From Eubacteriaceae bacterium (GTDB taxonomy: Bacteria > Bacillota > Clostridia > Eubacteriales > Alkalibacteraceae): a DNA stretch of 64,000 nt. Both the position numbers and the translations under genes were made by a program. Positions 18,908 to 28,033 of this stretch are shown here, piece after piece. The stretch's first letter is position 1, and each line of letters begins with the position of its first letter. Below the pieces are notes generated by a model that made no database searches, was not told the DNA's origin, and worked only from the letters and a program-made list of their open reading frames with translations. The stretch lies in NCBI GenBank assembly GCA_013335935.1, contig JAAXUP010000001.1, positions 1 through 64,000 on the forward strand. The letters run 5' to 3'.

Positions 18908-19060
18908 ATGAAAGCAAGATCCATTAAGCCTATTTGAAGAATTTACTAAGGGAGCTATTGGTTCACAATATGTTATTCCTGTCTATCAAAGGAATTATAC
19001 TTGGAAAAAAATAAGCAAGTTCAGCAATTATTACAAGATATAAAACTCATTAATAAATAA
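18908..19060 (+). pseudogene. 5' remnant of a DUF262 (GmrS-type) gene
   Basis: From 18930 the frame reads LFEEFTKGAIGSQYVIPVYQ followed by RNYTWKK, the N-terminal hallmark of DUF262 proteins (the GmrSD/BrxR-type fold). The ATG at 18908 is in another frame, and a second frame change at about 18999 is needed to continue with QVQQLLQDIKLI. Everything beyond about 45 codons is gone. It appears to be an earlier defence gene, partly replaced by the operon that follows. Confidence 0.7.
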
Positions 19061-19088
19061 TAGGAATAGCTAATAGGGGAGGAAGAAC

Positions 19089-20321
19089 ATGCACATGTAT
19101 TTGACATATTCAAAGAAAGAAATTGAAGATGCTTCTAGCAAAGAACTACAAATAGTAAAAGATTATAGTTCGAATTTACGAGTACATTTGGATAATATCA
19201 AAAGACGTATTTTAATTGACGATAATACACTAATAAGTATAGTTGCAGCAATCAATTCAGGGTTTAATATTATACTTTATGGCCCTCCTGGGACCGCAAA
19301 ATCAACAATTTCTGAATTTTTGCCAGTAGAAATGTATGGTGCAAAATGTAATGTACATACAGCAGATAGTGAGTGGAATGTTAGAAAGGTTATTGGAGGA
19401 ATTACTGTGTCCTATGACAATTCAAAAGGTACTCCTGTAGAAAAAATATGGCCTAAAGATGGTTACATAGTTAATGATATCATGCAGTGCTATGAAAGCC
19501 GATTGGAAACAACTGACTTTGATACAGTCTTTACAGTTATTGATGAGTTTAATAGAACAAACATGGATGAATGCCTTGGTCCAATGTTTACTGCTATGGG
19601 GTCAGACAATAAAACACTTCGTCTAGATTATAACAAAGGATTTAATGACGATTTTATGGAGATACCCGTACCAAAGGGATACAGAATGATTTGTAATATG
19701 AACAAGTACGATAGAACTTTTACAAATGAATTGTCGGATGCTTTGTCAAGAAGATTTAAATGGATATATGTAGGTGCTCCAGATGCAAGTAAGTATATTG
19801 AAGAAGAAAGTATTGTTGAAGGTAATGTTTTTGGGAGTATTGGCTCAATATTACCAATAAAACCAGTTAACCTTGAAGATATAAAACCGTATATTCGAAG
19901 TGACTTTTTTATAAACAATATTGTAAAAAGAATATATGAAATTATTAATGATTTGCGAGCAGACCTAGAAGTAGGAACATCATATAAAATAGATGCAGTT
20001 AAGCTTGCGTACCACTTCTTTTCTTTAAAATTGGCTTTGATTGATTGGACGTATTTTAGTGGTACTGATTTAATCAAAACTAATGCTGCTAGAACTGTCG
20101 TTGACGCTGCTGTGGGTATTGTTGATCCAGTTAAAAATATAGAATTTATTGAAAAGTTAAAAGAAATAATTAAGGATATTGTCGATGCTGCAATTGTAAT
20201 GACAGTGATTCCGGCTTGTGAGTCGCTTGAAGATACTGAAGCAATAGAAAGGAATAAGTTAAGATTTACGGATTATAGTAGATGTATTGCTGAACTGGAT
20301 CGTATGAAACTATTGTTTTAG
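19089..20321 (+). CDS. McrB-like AAA+ ATPase of a restriction-like operon
   Basis: A 410-aa AAA+ ATPase. Walker A is GPPGTAKS (65-72) and Walker B is FTVIDEFNR (148-156). MICNMNKYDRT stands where McrB carries its NTAD motif and sensor I, and DALSRRFKW supplies the arginine finger. About 60 N-terminal residues precede the AAA core, and no DUF3578-type DNA-reading domain is evident. The next gene has a PD-(D/E)XK nuclease, so by analogy with McrBC, LlaJI and BsuMI this is the motor. RBS GGGGAGGAAG precedes ATG 19089. The composition is AT-rich compared with the host genes. Confidence 0.85.
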   Translation: MHMYLTYSKKEIEDASSKELQIVKDYSSNLRVHLDNIKRRILIDDNTLISIVAAINSGFNIILYGPPGTAKSTISEFLPVEMYGAKCNVHTADSEWNVRKVIGGITVSYDNSKGTPVEKIWPKDGYIVNDIMQCYESRLETTDFDTVFTVIDEFNRTNMDECLGPMFTAMGSDNKTLRLDYNKGFNDDFMEIPVPKGYRMICNMNKYDRTFTNELSDALSRRFKWIYVGAPDASKYIEEESIVEGNVFGSIGSILPIKPVNLEDIKPYIRSDFFINNIVKRIYEIINDLRADLEVGTSYKIDAVKLAYHFFSLKLALIDWTYFSGTDLIKTNAARTVVDAAVGIVDPVKNIEFIEKLKEIIKDIVDAAIVMTVIPACESLEDTEAIERNKLRFTDYSRCIAELDRMKLLF

Positions 20322-20332
20322 GGGAGGGTTTT

Positions 20333-21667
20333 ATGGAAAAAGCGGAATACTTCCCGAGAAAAAAACTTTTTGAAGAGGTTCAGGACTTAATATCAACTTT
20401 CTATTCTACAGGTGACTATTTTTCGGAGCAAGTTTCTAATTACGAATCTATGCTGAGTAGAAGTGGTGAAAGAGACGAGTTTTACTATTCACTTTACTTG
20501 TTATCAACGCTTTCCAATGTTAATGATTTAATTAAACTTGCTGAAAAAATCATTAGAAATATGAATATGTTTCGAGTAAGAAGAAAAGTGACTTCAACAG
20601 AGGATTTTTCAGGGGAAATAGATATTGAAGAATATACTAATAAAAATCATATCGATAGAGTTATTCCTAGAGAATATCCATCAATTATAAAGTATTCAAC
20701 ATTTCAGCTACCTGAATATCAGTTGACACTTTATATTTTAAAACGTTGCGAAGATATTTATCGAAGTATTTTTGCTTTTTTAGGCGATAATACAAAAATC
20801 TCATTCTTTAAATACGCCCATAAACATTATGATAAAATTCAATCTATGAAAACAATATTACTGAGAAGATATGGTATTTCATATGATCGTAGAGAAACGT
20901 ATTTGACACTAAAAAAGAAAGTTGTATATAGATATAATAACAGAAAAATAATTAATGATTCTTATATTCGTTTAATGTCAGTGTTTGAGAAAATAATTTC
21001 ATTTGGTGGTATAGATTTTGATTCTCGTGAATCGATAGAAATATTTGATCACTATGAATCATTTGATGATAGACTGTTTGAAATATGGTTAATCCGTCAG
21101 AGTGCTAAGTTAGTAGCAGAGAATATGAGAGTGAAGGATTCTGATATAGAGTACGTACCTCTGTTCAAAGCTCGAAATGAAAACAAGTTTGCAGTTTCAA
21201 TAGATAACGGTTCATATCGAATCGAGATACTATTTCAAAATCGAAAAAAATTTATGCCTAGAGATGATTTAAAATGGTATTGGAATAATGATGGCAAAAA
21301 AGAAGAAATTGGAGCAATACCAGACCTTATTTTTTTAAAGTATATGCACGGCTCAAAAGAACCTGCTCAGATTGTTCTAGTAGATGCTAAAAACAGAAAA
21401 TGGACATTTAGAGACGATATGCAGCGAATTAAAGCTGAAATTGTACAACAAGTCTATATACATGATAATTTCATAGCGCTTTTTGAGGATAGATACAAAT
21501 CAATACTTGTTGCTCACAATATTGAAGAGTATCAAACAAGAAAATACAACCATAAAGATAAAATGGGATATGAAATAGATGTTGTTTCATTGAACTTCAG
21601 TGAAGGTATGCTAACAGATTCGTTAAAAAAATATGCTGCTGATTTATTTAATTATTTAGAAATGTAG
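20333..21667 (+). CDS. PD-(D/E)XK nuclease subunit, DUF2357/McrC-like
   Basis: A 444-aa protein. The C-terminal third has a PD-(D/E)XK active site: IPD at 329-331 and VDAK at 350-353, preceded by an LFEIWLIRQ helix as in McrC and DUF2357-type nucleases. The first 240 residues are helical with no domain I recognise. Paired with the AAA+ ATPase 11 bp upstream, it should be the cleavage subunit. RBS GGGGAGGG precedes ATG 20333. Family assignment is from motifs only. Confidence 0.75.
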   Translation: MEKAEYFPRKKLFEEVQDLISTFYSTGDYFSEQVSNYESMLSRSGERDEFYYSLYLLSTLSNVNDLIKLAEKIIRNMNMFRVRRKVTSTEDFSGEIDIEEYTNKNHIDRVIPREYPSIIKYSTFQLPEYQLTLYILKRCEDIYRSIFAFLGDNTKISFFKYAHKHYDKIQSMKTILLRRYGISYDRRETYLTLKKKVVYRYNNRKIINDSYIRLMSVFEKIISFGGIDFDSRESIEIFDHYESFDDRLFEIWLIRQSAKLVAENMRVKDSDIEYVPLFKARNENKFAVSIDNGSYRIEILFQNRKKFMPRDDLKWYWNNDGKKEEIGAIPDLIFLKYMHGSKEPAQIVLVDAKNRKWTFRDDMQRIKAEIVQQVYIHDNFIALFEDRYKSILVAHNIEEYQTRKYNHKDKMGYEIDVVSLNFSEGMLTDSLKKYAADLFNYLEM

Positions 21668-21677
21668 GTGAAATTTT

Positions 21678-22622
21678 ATGCGTAGTTATGAAGAAGAATT
21701 TAACGAACTAAAATTAGATACGTCTAGAATTGATAGTTTCAAGGCTTCAGGCGAAGATGGAACACGGATATTTAATGTTTTGAATTCGAATATTAAAACT
21801 TTAAAAACTGTAGGTGAATATATTGATACAATGTATTCGCAGACTACATATGACGCAACACATAAGCAAAAGAACAGAAGAGTTAAGGAGTTTAATTTTA
21901 GAAGCTTAGATAACCGTACTGATGCACGAGCTGTTACTCGAAGCAATATAGTTATTGCTGCAGGAACAAAATTTGGTGGGTATGATAGCGGATTTGTTAC
22001 ATTGTTGTTATACATTTTACTTTTGGATATCGGAAGTGGAAAGTCCGTAACGGCAATAAGAACTAATCAATTTTTAAATGACTTGCCAGTGTTCATAAAA
22101 AGAAATCTTTATTTATACGCAAGAAAAATTGTTGCATCAGGATCGCTTCTTACAGATAATATATATCAAGTAATTGTTGTTTTCTTTGGTGATGAGCCAC
22201 TATATAAAGCTTTTTTAGAATTTGCAAAGGACCATTATCCAGACGAGGAAAGGATTACAGAGTTATTTGTGCGAGAAGCAGCAGACCCTAGTAGTCCTAT
22301 TACAAAGAGACTAGAGAATTTTCAGAGAAGTGCGCTGAAGAAGGACGCTCTCTATGCTGTGATTTTTTATTCTTTAGATCAGTACACAAGAAAATGTAAA
22401 ATGCATGGGCTCAGGACTGGCAATAAAATTGTAAGAGCTGATGATTTTTTAATGGGATACTTGAATTACTTTAATGTTGTTTTTGAAGGGGCATTAAGTT
22501 GGCTTGGTCAGATTTCTGGTGGGGATGATATTGATACTTTAAAGCAATTTATAGTTGATGATTTATCGGAAGATCAAAGGCGGGAATTGTACTCATGCAT
22601 CAAAATTGCTTTTGATTTATAA
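21678..22622 (+). CDS. unknown 314-aa protein, third gene of the restriction-like operon
   Basis: I do not recognise this family. It is soluble and mainly helical in appearance, with one hydrophobic stretch (GFVTLLLYILLLDIG, about residues 103-117) and a long C-terminal helical region. No catalytic motif stands out. It lies 10 bp after the nuclease gene and is the last gene before a convergent terminator, so it is most likely a subunit of the same complex. BsuMI also needs three restriction genes, which makes a role in target recognition or assembly plausible but unproven. Confidence 0.6.
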   Translation: MRSYEEEFNELKLDTSRIDSFKASGEDGTRIFNVLNSNIKTLKTVGEYIDTMYSQTTYDATHKQKNRRVKEFNFRSLDNRTDARAVTRSNIVIAAGTKFGGYDSGFVTLLLYILLLDIGSGKSVTAIRTNQFLNDLPVFIKRNLYLYARKIVASGSLLTDNIYQVIVVFFGDEPLYKAFLEFAKDHYPDEERITELFVREAADPSSPITKRLENFQRSALKKDALYAVIFYSLDQYTRKCKMHGLRTGNKIVRADDFLMGYLNYFNVVFEGALSWLGQISGGDDIDTLKQFIVDDLSEDQRRELYSCIKIAFDL

Positions 22623-22632
22623 AAAAAAGTCA

Positions 22633-22661
22633 GGAATAGCTCGTGAGCTATTCCCTTTTTT
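22633..22661. terminator. bidirectional terminator between the convergent R-like and M-like operons
   Basis: A perfect 10-bp stem GGAATAGCTC / GAGCTATTCC with a 2-nt loop, T-rich on one side and an A-run on the other. The stop codon of the minus-strand methyltransferase (22648-22650) lies inside the hairpin. Confidence 0.85.
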
Positions 22662-24165
22662 GTGCTATAAACAGCAGTTCATTGATTTTATCTTTTTTTT
22701 CACTTTTACGACTTTCAAATTTTATTGAACTTACTTCCACCTTTTTGTAAGAATCTGAAATAAAATAGTTGGGGTCTGATAAAAAATTTTCAATTTTTTC
22801 CACACTAGAAAGTGAGTTTTTATTGTGATTGCTTAGGCTATCAGAATAACTAATGATCACATATTTACATTGCGATGTCAGAATTAATCTGAAAAGTAAA
22901 TCTTCAAACGTATTACGTCGGTTGTAGTTAGTATATCCCCTTTCCAATAACCTATTTTCTCCAGCTGCTCCGGCTATTCCTTCTTCGTATTCAAGTATAT
23001 AATCTGCAATATTATTGTAGTCTGCAATCAAATTCAATAAATGATAATTAGAATCATATATTCGCCAATTGTAGGGCGGGTCTAAATATAAAATGTCATA
23101 GGGTTGAGGAATGTTTTGAATTATTTCAAAGGTGTCCTCACAATATACAGAATGTTTTTTGCTAGAAGATATTATTTCAGGAACCACAAGTCTAAAAGTT
23201 TGTTTTGTATTTTCTCTATAAGTTTTGTAAAAAGCTTGATATGTCGCACTTGTATTTGAGAACAAGGCAACGGCTTCTAATAAAGCACATTGAAGATAAT
23301 TATATTCATGTGAGGATATTAACCCATCTTTAAACCACAACAGAGAAAGATTATTAATAGTATCTATTTTACGACCATGTATTTCGGAAAAGAACATTCT
23401 ATTACCAACATGGTTATTTCGATGAGATAGTGCAATAAGTTTTGATTTGACTCTATGCATAATAGTTGAATCGTGGCTATCTAGCATTAATGTGTTCAAA
23501 TTTTCTATAGCATCTTTTAGTCCACTCACATTATAAGGAGGCTTATAAATTCTTTGAAGTAATGTAATAATTTTAGATAGGGCTTCTGATTTGTTTTTTA
23601 TTTTCTTCAAATCCTTTATTTGTGCTACTATACTTTTTTGAGATACTAGATTAAAGTACCGCGATTTATATCCCTGAAAACAGTAGTTACGCCATATAAA
23701 GTCTGGCGCTAGTAGTTTATAACGATAAATCGGGTCATCGTAATCTTCTACTGATGCAATAAATGAAAGATAAACTAATAGTTTAAAGGCATTTGTATCT
23801 CTGATTGACTGCATGTAGAATTCATTGTTCGTGTTTCTGTTTTGGTTAATGAGCTTTTCAGAAAACGAGTGTAATTCGCCGTTTAAAACTAGTTCATTTA
23901 ATTTTCTTATAGATAAACAATTACTTGAAAATAATAAGCTAAACGAAGGTATTTCATTAAGTTCGAGATATACGTTTCCAAGTAATCTAGATGTAGTATT
24001 CACGTCATTTGAAATTACTGTGTACCCCTTTGATTTAAAATACTGACCAACATTTGTTGTGCCGGCAAATGCATCAAATATCGTATAGGTTTCAGGGGTT
24101 AATAATTGAGATTCAGCATATATTACATTTAATGTTTTGCTTTTATTTCCCATATATTTTTTCAT
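22648..24165 (-). CDS. D12-class adenine-N6 DNA methyltransferase, 505 aa
   Basis: Dam/D12-type methyltransferase. SAM-binding motif I is DAFAGTTNVGQYF (about 31-43) and the catalytic motif IV is LYLDPPYNW (DPPY at 362-365). The gap between motifs I and IV is about 320 residues, far more than in Dam (about 140), so the target-recognition region is greatly enlarged. Its start overlaps the end of the upstream methyltransferase by 4 bp. Opposite the AAA-nuclease operon, it probably protects the host DNA from that complex. Confidence 0.85.
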   Translation of the reverse strand: MKKYMGNKSKTLNVIYAESQLLTPETYTIFDAFAGTTNVGQYFKSKGYTVISNDVNTTSRLLGNVYLELNEIPSFSLLFSSNCLSIRKLNELVLNGELHSFSEKLINQNRNTNNEFYMQSIRDTNAFKLLVYLSFIASVEDYDDPIYRYKLLAPDFIWRNYCFQGYKSRYFNLVSQKSIVAQIKDLKKIKNKSEALSKIITLLQRIYKPPYNVSGLKDAIENLNTLMLDSHDSTIMHRVKSKLIALSHRNNHVGNRMFFSEIHGRKIDTINNLSLLWFKDGLISSHEYNYLQCALLEAVALFSNTSATYQAFYKTYRENTKQTFRLVVPEIISSSKKHSVYCEDTFEIIQNIPQPYDILYLDPPYNWRIYDSNYHLLNLIADYNNIADYILEYEEGIAGAAGENRLLERGYTNYNRRNTFEDLLFRLILTSQCKYVIISYSDSLSNHNKNSLSSVEKIENFLSDPNYFISDSYKKVEVSSIKFESRKSEKKDKINELLFIAQKRE

Positions 24166-25520
24166 GAATCATCCTCCGGCATTTCCGTAAAACAAGTAAT
24201 TATATATTCTTTTGCAAGAACTTTATTTGGCTTTTGCCCAAAATTGCGATACATATGTGCTGCGTTATCGAAAATGATATTATTTCCATAGTATTCCCTG
24301 CACATACTTTCTATTTCTTCAATAGATAAAATACATTGAGCTGTGTCAGAATAACTAATAACCATATTCAAATTTTTCTGGTAGCAAAGTCTAAGCATGG
24401 TTTTAAATTCATCCATAGCTTGTCTCTTTATACAAAAACTAGATTGAAATCTATCGGTACGATATCGTCCAAAAAACTCAATGTCTGGATAGTCATATAA
24501 TACCAAGGTTTCTGGTATATGATAAAAACGAGAATAGTGAGCATTGGTATACGGAGGATCAACATAAACTGTTTTAACTTTATATTCTTCAATGATAGAA
24601 CTAGCAAGAAGCTCCTTATAATCTTTGCAAAAGGCCTTATTAAGAGGATTGCCATATTCATAATTTTTTTTATAATCATAAAGTTTTTCAATAAATAACG
24701 ACTTTATAGTTTGTCTCTTTTTTTCAATGATTTTTTTCCGTTCCCTGAGATTCACATTATCTCGAGGTGCATCAAGTTTTTCGGAAACTGGTTTGATTTT
24801 TTGTGGCTGTGCAAAATGGTCACCTACACTAATAACAGTGAGGTTGAGGCAGTACAACAGGAAACTCAAGTATATATTATACTGTTCTTCGGAAATAGAT
24901 TTAGTCTTTAATAACATTCGTAGAGAATAGACAAGGCTGTCTATTTCTATACATTGTGATAAGCTGAAATATGGATTACCATAATACGTTGTAAAGAGCA
25001 TATGTGGAAAAATATAAGGATCTTTTTTATATTTTTGTATATTTTCTTCTTCAAAAAAACTTAAACAGTCATTAAATGAAACATGCTTATTGATTGTTTC
25101 GCTTCCATAATATGGAGAATTGTCAAAAAATGAAACAAATTCGTCGAATGACTGACCGTAATATGTTTCACCAATATGAGATAATAACTCTTCCTCTTTA
25201 AGAAGAGGTGTGCGAAAAATTTCTTTTAAACTGTTGATATTCACTTCGTAGTATTTATTATATATAGTGTCTGGTAGCAGTGAGTCGATGACGTATTTTT
25301 TGTGTGATTCTATCAAGGCAATTGCTGCAATATGACTGTACTTTTGATAGTCATTTGAAAGAACACAATAATCTTTTAATAAATATTGCCCTACGGTATT
25401 TGAACCTGCAAACAAATCCAAAACTGTACCATTTTTTGGTGTAACATTTTTTATAGCGCAGCTTAGTGGTTCAAGCAGTTTTGTTTTAATTCCTAGATAT
25501 CTAATTAGTATATTTACCAT
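24162..25520 (-). CDS. second D12-class adenine-N6 DNA methyltransferase, 452 aa
   Basis: Motif X-like RYLGIKTKLLEPL near the N-terminus, motif I DLFAGSNTVGQYL (35-47) and motif IV VYVDPPYTNAHYSRFYH (DPPY at 321-324). Again the recognition region between motifs I and IV is large (about 280 residues). It differs enough from the next gene to have its own target. Two methyltransferases in one operon usually mean an asymmetric recognition sequence, one enzyme per strand. RBS GAGGTGA precedes the ATG at 25520. Confidence 0.85.
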   Translation of the reverse strand: MVNILIRYLGIKTKLLEPLSCAIKNVTPKNGTVLDLFAGSNTVGQYLLKDYCVLSNDYQKYSHIAAIALIESHKKYVIDSLLPDTIYNKYYEVNINSLKEIFRTPLLKEEELLSHIGETYYGQSFDEFVSFFDNSPYYGSETINKHVSFNDCLSFFEEENIQKYKKDPYIFPHMLFTTYYGNPYFSLSQCIEIDSLVYSLRMLLKTKSISEEQYNIYLSFLLYCLNLTVISVGDHFAQPQKIKPVSEKLDAPRDNVNLRERKKIIEKKRQTIKSLFIEKLYDYKKNYEYGNPLNKAFCKDYKELLASSIIEEYKVKTVYVDPPYTNAHYSRFYHIPETLVLYDYPDIEFFGRYRTDRFQSSFCIKRQAMDEFKTMLRLCYQKNLNMVISYSDTAQCILSIEEIESMCREYYGNNIIFDNAAHMYRNFGQKPNKVLAKEYIITCFTEMPEDDS

Positions 25521-25528
25521 AATTCACC

Positions 25529-25840
25529 TCAGTTTTTTGTTTTGAAAGCTTCTAATAAGTCATTTATTGCTGCTATTTGTGTAGAACTCAAATGTTCATT
25601 TTTCCCTTCTGTATCATTTTGAGATACTATTGGTGATAGAACATCTGACAGACCAAGTATGTAATCTGCTGAAACATTAAAAAAGCGACAGATATTTACG
25701 ATTCCCTTTTGATCAGGGAATCGTTTGTTTGTTTCATATTGAGAAATTGCATTTATAGAAAGATCTAAGACATAGGCAAGTTCTTTTTGTGACATATGTC
25801 TTTTTGAACGTAAGTATCTAAGTCTATATCCAAAATCCAT
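25529..25840 (-). CDS. XRE-family regulator of the methyltransferase operon
   Basis: About 103 aa. An N-terminal Cro/CI-type helix-turn-helix (FGYRLRYLRSKRHMSQKEL ... YETNKRFPDQKGIVNICRFF) is followed by a short tail. ATG 25840 has GGAGGAGAATGAT upstream and is the true start; the open frame further upstream is polymerase debris. It lies 8 bp before the first methyltransferase, so it probably times modification against restriction, like controller proteins of R-M systems. Confidence 0.82.
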   Translation of the reverse strand: MDFGYRLRYLRSKRHMSQKELAYVLDLSINAISQYETNKRFPDQKGIVNICRFFNVSADYILGLSDVLSPIVSQNDTEGKNEHLSSTQIAAINDLLEAFKTKN

Positions 25841-25921
25841 ATCATTCTCCTCCTCGCTCCGAATAGCAGTATAACATATTACTCGAAAAGAGTAAAGAAA
25901 ATACTCTTTTTGAGTAATTGA

Positions 25922-26490
25922 TTCTTTCTTATAAAACATAGTCTCGAAGCCATCGGCTCTAAGGGACAAACCCTTTATCCAGGATGGTGTTATTCCCATT
26001 TGATCGCAAATGACTTAAAGGAAACATCATTGCTACATTCAATAATTATTTCATCATGCACGTGTCCGCAGATAAAGCAGTGGCGGAGTGTTTTCTTAGC
26101 ATAGGCCAGGATATCGCGGCTGATTGCTTGAACAATATTTTCTGTAAACTTCGGGCAATAACTTTCTATGCGTTCCCATTTATTTGTGATTCCAATGCCT
26201 TCATAGGTAACAGACTCGCCATCAAATTGATTTGGTTCAATTTTAGGTTTTACATAGGAAAGCCTCCTACCTGAGGAAAGCTCAATGAAAAGCATTCCTT
26301 TCTCATAGAAGAACTTAATACTATGTGTTTTGGTATGTGTTCTCGTACGGACCGCTACTTTAACAGCTCTATCGATATTCCACCACAGTTTTGTTATATT
26401 TGGATTTGTTGCTCTCCAAGAATCAACCAGTGGTTGCAGTTCATCTTCAGTTAAGCCCATTTCCAACACACCCATAGCCTTAAGTGCTAT
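25922..26490 (-). pseudogene. decayed, inverted 3' part of a phage family-A DNA polymerase
   Basis: Runs on the minus strand from ALKAMGVLEMG through RLSYVKPKI and HVHDEIIIEC to DGFETMFYKKE. It matches the C-terminal part of the intact polymerase gene at 32213-35074 segment by segment (for example GHVHDEIIIEC versus AHVHDEVICEV). A frameshift near 25990-25999 splits it, a short internal deletion precedes HVHDE, and everything upstream of the ALKAMG segment is missing. It sits upstream of the XRE-methyltransferase operon in the opposite direction to the living phage polymerase. Confidence 0.85.
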
Positions 26491-26602
26491 AATGCAGGGC
26501 AGATATGGGACGCTGATAGAATATTAAAAGAACTCCCTGAAGATAATGTTCCTTAATAGGGGAATTAAGTAGTCTGGTATGACCAGGATAAAAATTGAGT
26601 AC

Positions 26603-27907
26603 TTAAAAAGGAACATTCATACCCAACCCAAAGGAAGCAACAGGTTTATTTTCTTCATAAGCAATAAAATGAATTTCTTCAATATCCATTGCAACATGTA
26701 TAACCAGGATATTGATAAGATGATTTTTATAATTTTCATCATCCAGGATCTTATTAGTAGTCCAATCCTGAAGGTAAATAAGCAGTTTCTTTCCTGCAAT
26801 CTTTGCCCGGGAATTTTTCAGACATTCTGAAATGAAAATGTCCCAGAAATTTGAACAAAACATAAGAATTGCATCCCAGTCGTAAAGAGGGAAAGCCTTT
26901 ATTTTTGGTCCGCAGATTTCCTCTTCGGCCTCGATAAGTCCAATGCTTATTTCCTTGGAGATTATCCAGTCATTAAGGATTCCATCTCGTAGGAACGTAG
27001 TCGGAGATCCACAATCGTTACAGTACCTGGACTCACCATCATTTAAATAGAAAGTCGAGCAAGTGGGGTTTGTACACATATTCACGAGTCCAGAACCACA
27101 TACATTGCAACTTTCATCATCTTTGCCATAATGATCATTACCACATTTAGGACATGGGAAGGCACGACCATTTAGGTCGACATTATAACTGTCTGAATAC
27201 GTTAATGCAAAAACTCCATTTTTATCGTGTAGTGGGATTCCACAGACTGGGCAAAAATCATAGTAACTTGTGATGTCATTATTCCAGCAATTCGGACAGA
27301 CGGATACCGGGTCTGACTTTCTTTTATGAAGCAAATCAAGATGCAATAGTCTTTTGTAAAGGGCCTGGTCAGAGACAAGAAACTTCGCGGAAACTTCCGA
27401 ACTAGATCGGAAGCTGCAATTTTCAATAGTCGATTTTGGCATCAATAGTCTTCCGGCAAATTCATCAGCTTCAAGATCCTCTTCGGCTTGGATCTTCTTG
27501 CTTTTTAAGCTGTCTGGAATTTCGGCATGCTTTAGAAAGATATGGCCAAACTCATGTGCAAGTGTAAAGTTCACCATACGATCTGAAGAATATTTAAAAG
27601 GATATTTAACTCTTCCTGAAATTGGGTTGATAAATTGGTTCTTGTTAATGGATACCAGGTAAAGATTTTTGTGATGCAGGTACATTGTTCTCCCGTATAC
27701 CTTTGCATCGAGGTCACCGGTTGTCAGAAGTTTTATCCAAAAATTGGTTTGTTCATTTATGGTTATCGACAGATTAATAAGATCATATGGCGGAGACTTT
27801 AGATTGAAGACTTTCTTGAATTCTTTTATGGCATTGTCAATGGCAACAAACCTATACGGTTTTATTTTGTCCAGCTCGTAGTACTTAGAGTTATACCCGC
27901 CCATCAT
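26603..27907 (-). CDS. ImmA/IrrE-type metallopeptidase with C-terminal zinc ribbons
   Basis: A 434-aa protein. The N-terminal half is an ImmA/IrrE zinc protease: HEFGHIFLKH gives the HExxH active site and EADEFAGRLLMP the third ligand region. The C-terminal half contains at least three CxxC...CxxC zinc-ribbon pairs, for example CPNC/CPVC, CPKC/CNVC and a third ending YCNDCG, then a region I do not recognise. By analogy with ImmR-ImmA of ICEBs1 it should cleave the adjacent CI-like repressor. The stop codon is close to the polymerase debris, which marks the left side of the phage immunity module. Confidence 0.85.
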   Translation of the reverse strand: MMGGYNSKYYELDKIKPYRFVAIDNAIKEFKKVFNLKSPPYDLINLSITINEQTNFWIKLLTTGDLDAKVYGRTMYLHHKNLYLVSINKNQFINPISGRVKYPFKYSSDRMVNFTLAHEFGHIFLKHAEIPDSLKSKKIQAEEDLEADEFAGRLLMPKSTIENCSFRSSSEVSAKFLVSDQALYKRLLHLDLLHKRKSDPVSVCPNCWNNDITSYYDFCPVCGIPLHDKNGVFALTYSDSYNVDLNGRAFPCPKCGNDHYGKDDESCNVCGSGLVNMCTNPTCSTFYLNDGESRYCNDCGSPTTFLRDGILNDWIISKEISIGLIEAEEEICGPKIKAFPLYDWDAILMFCSNFWDIFISECLKNSRAKIAGKKLLIYLQDWTTNKILDDENYKNHLINILVIHVAMDIEEIHFIAYEENKPVASFGLGMNVPF

Positions 27908-28033
27908 CGATCCCCCGAAATGAAAAAACTACGAACACAAAACAGAACATATGTTCGTAGTAATATTGTACTATAAAGACCGGATTCTTTAAAGACTAAA
28001 TTCAAATATTTTTCGTTTGGATCAGGTCTTTTT

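Noticed and set aside
18276-26520. Direct repeat ACGCTGATAGA at 18276 and 26510 bracketing the restriction island
   Set aside because: An 11-mer repeat across 8 kb of AT-rich DNA is expected by chance, and similarity does not extend beyond it.
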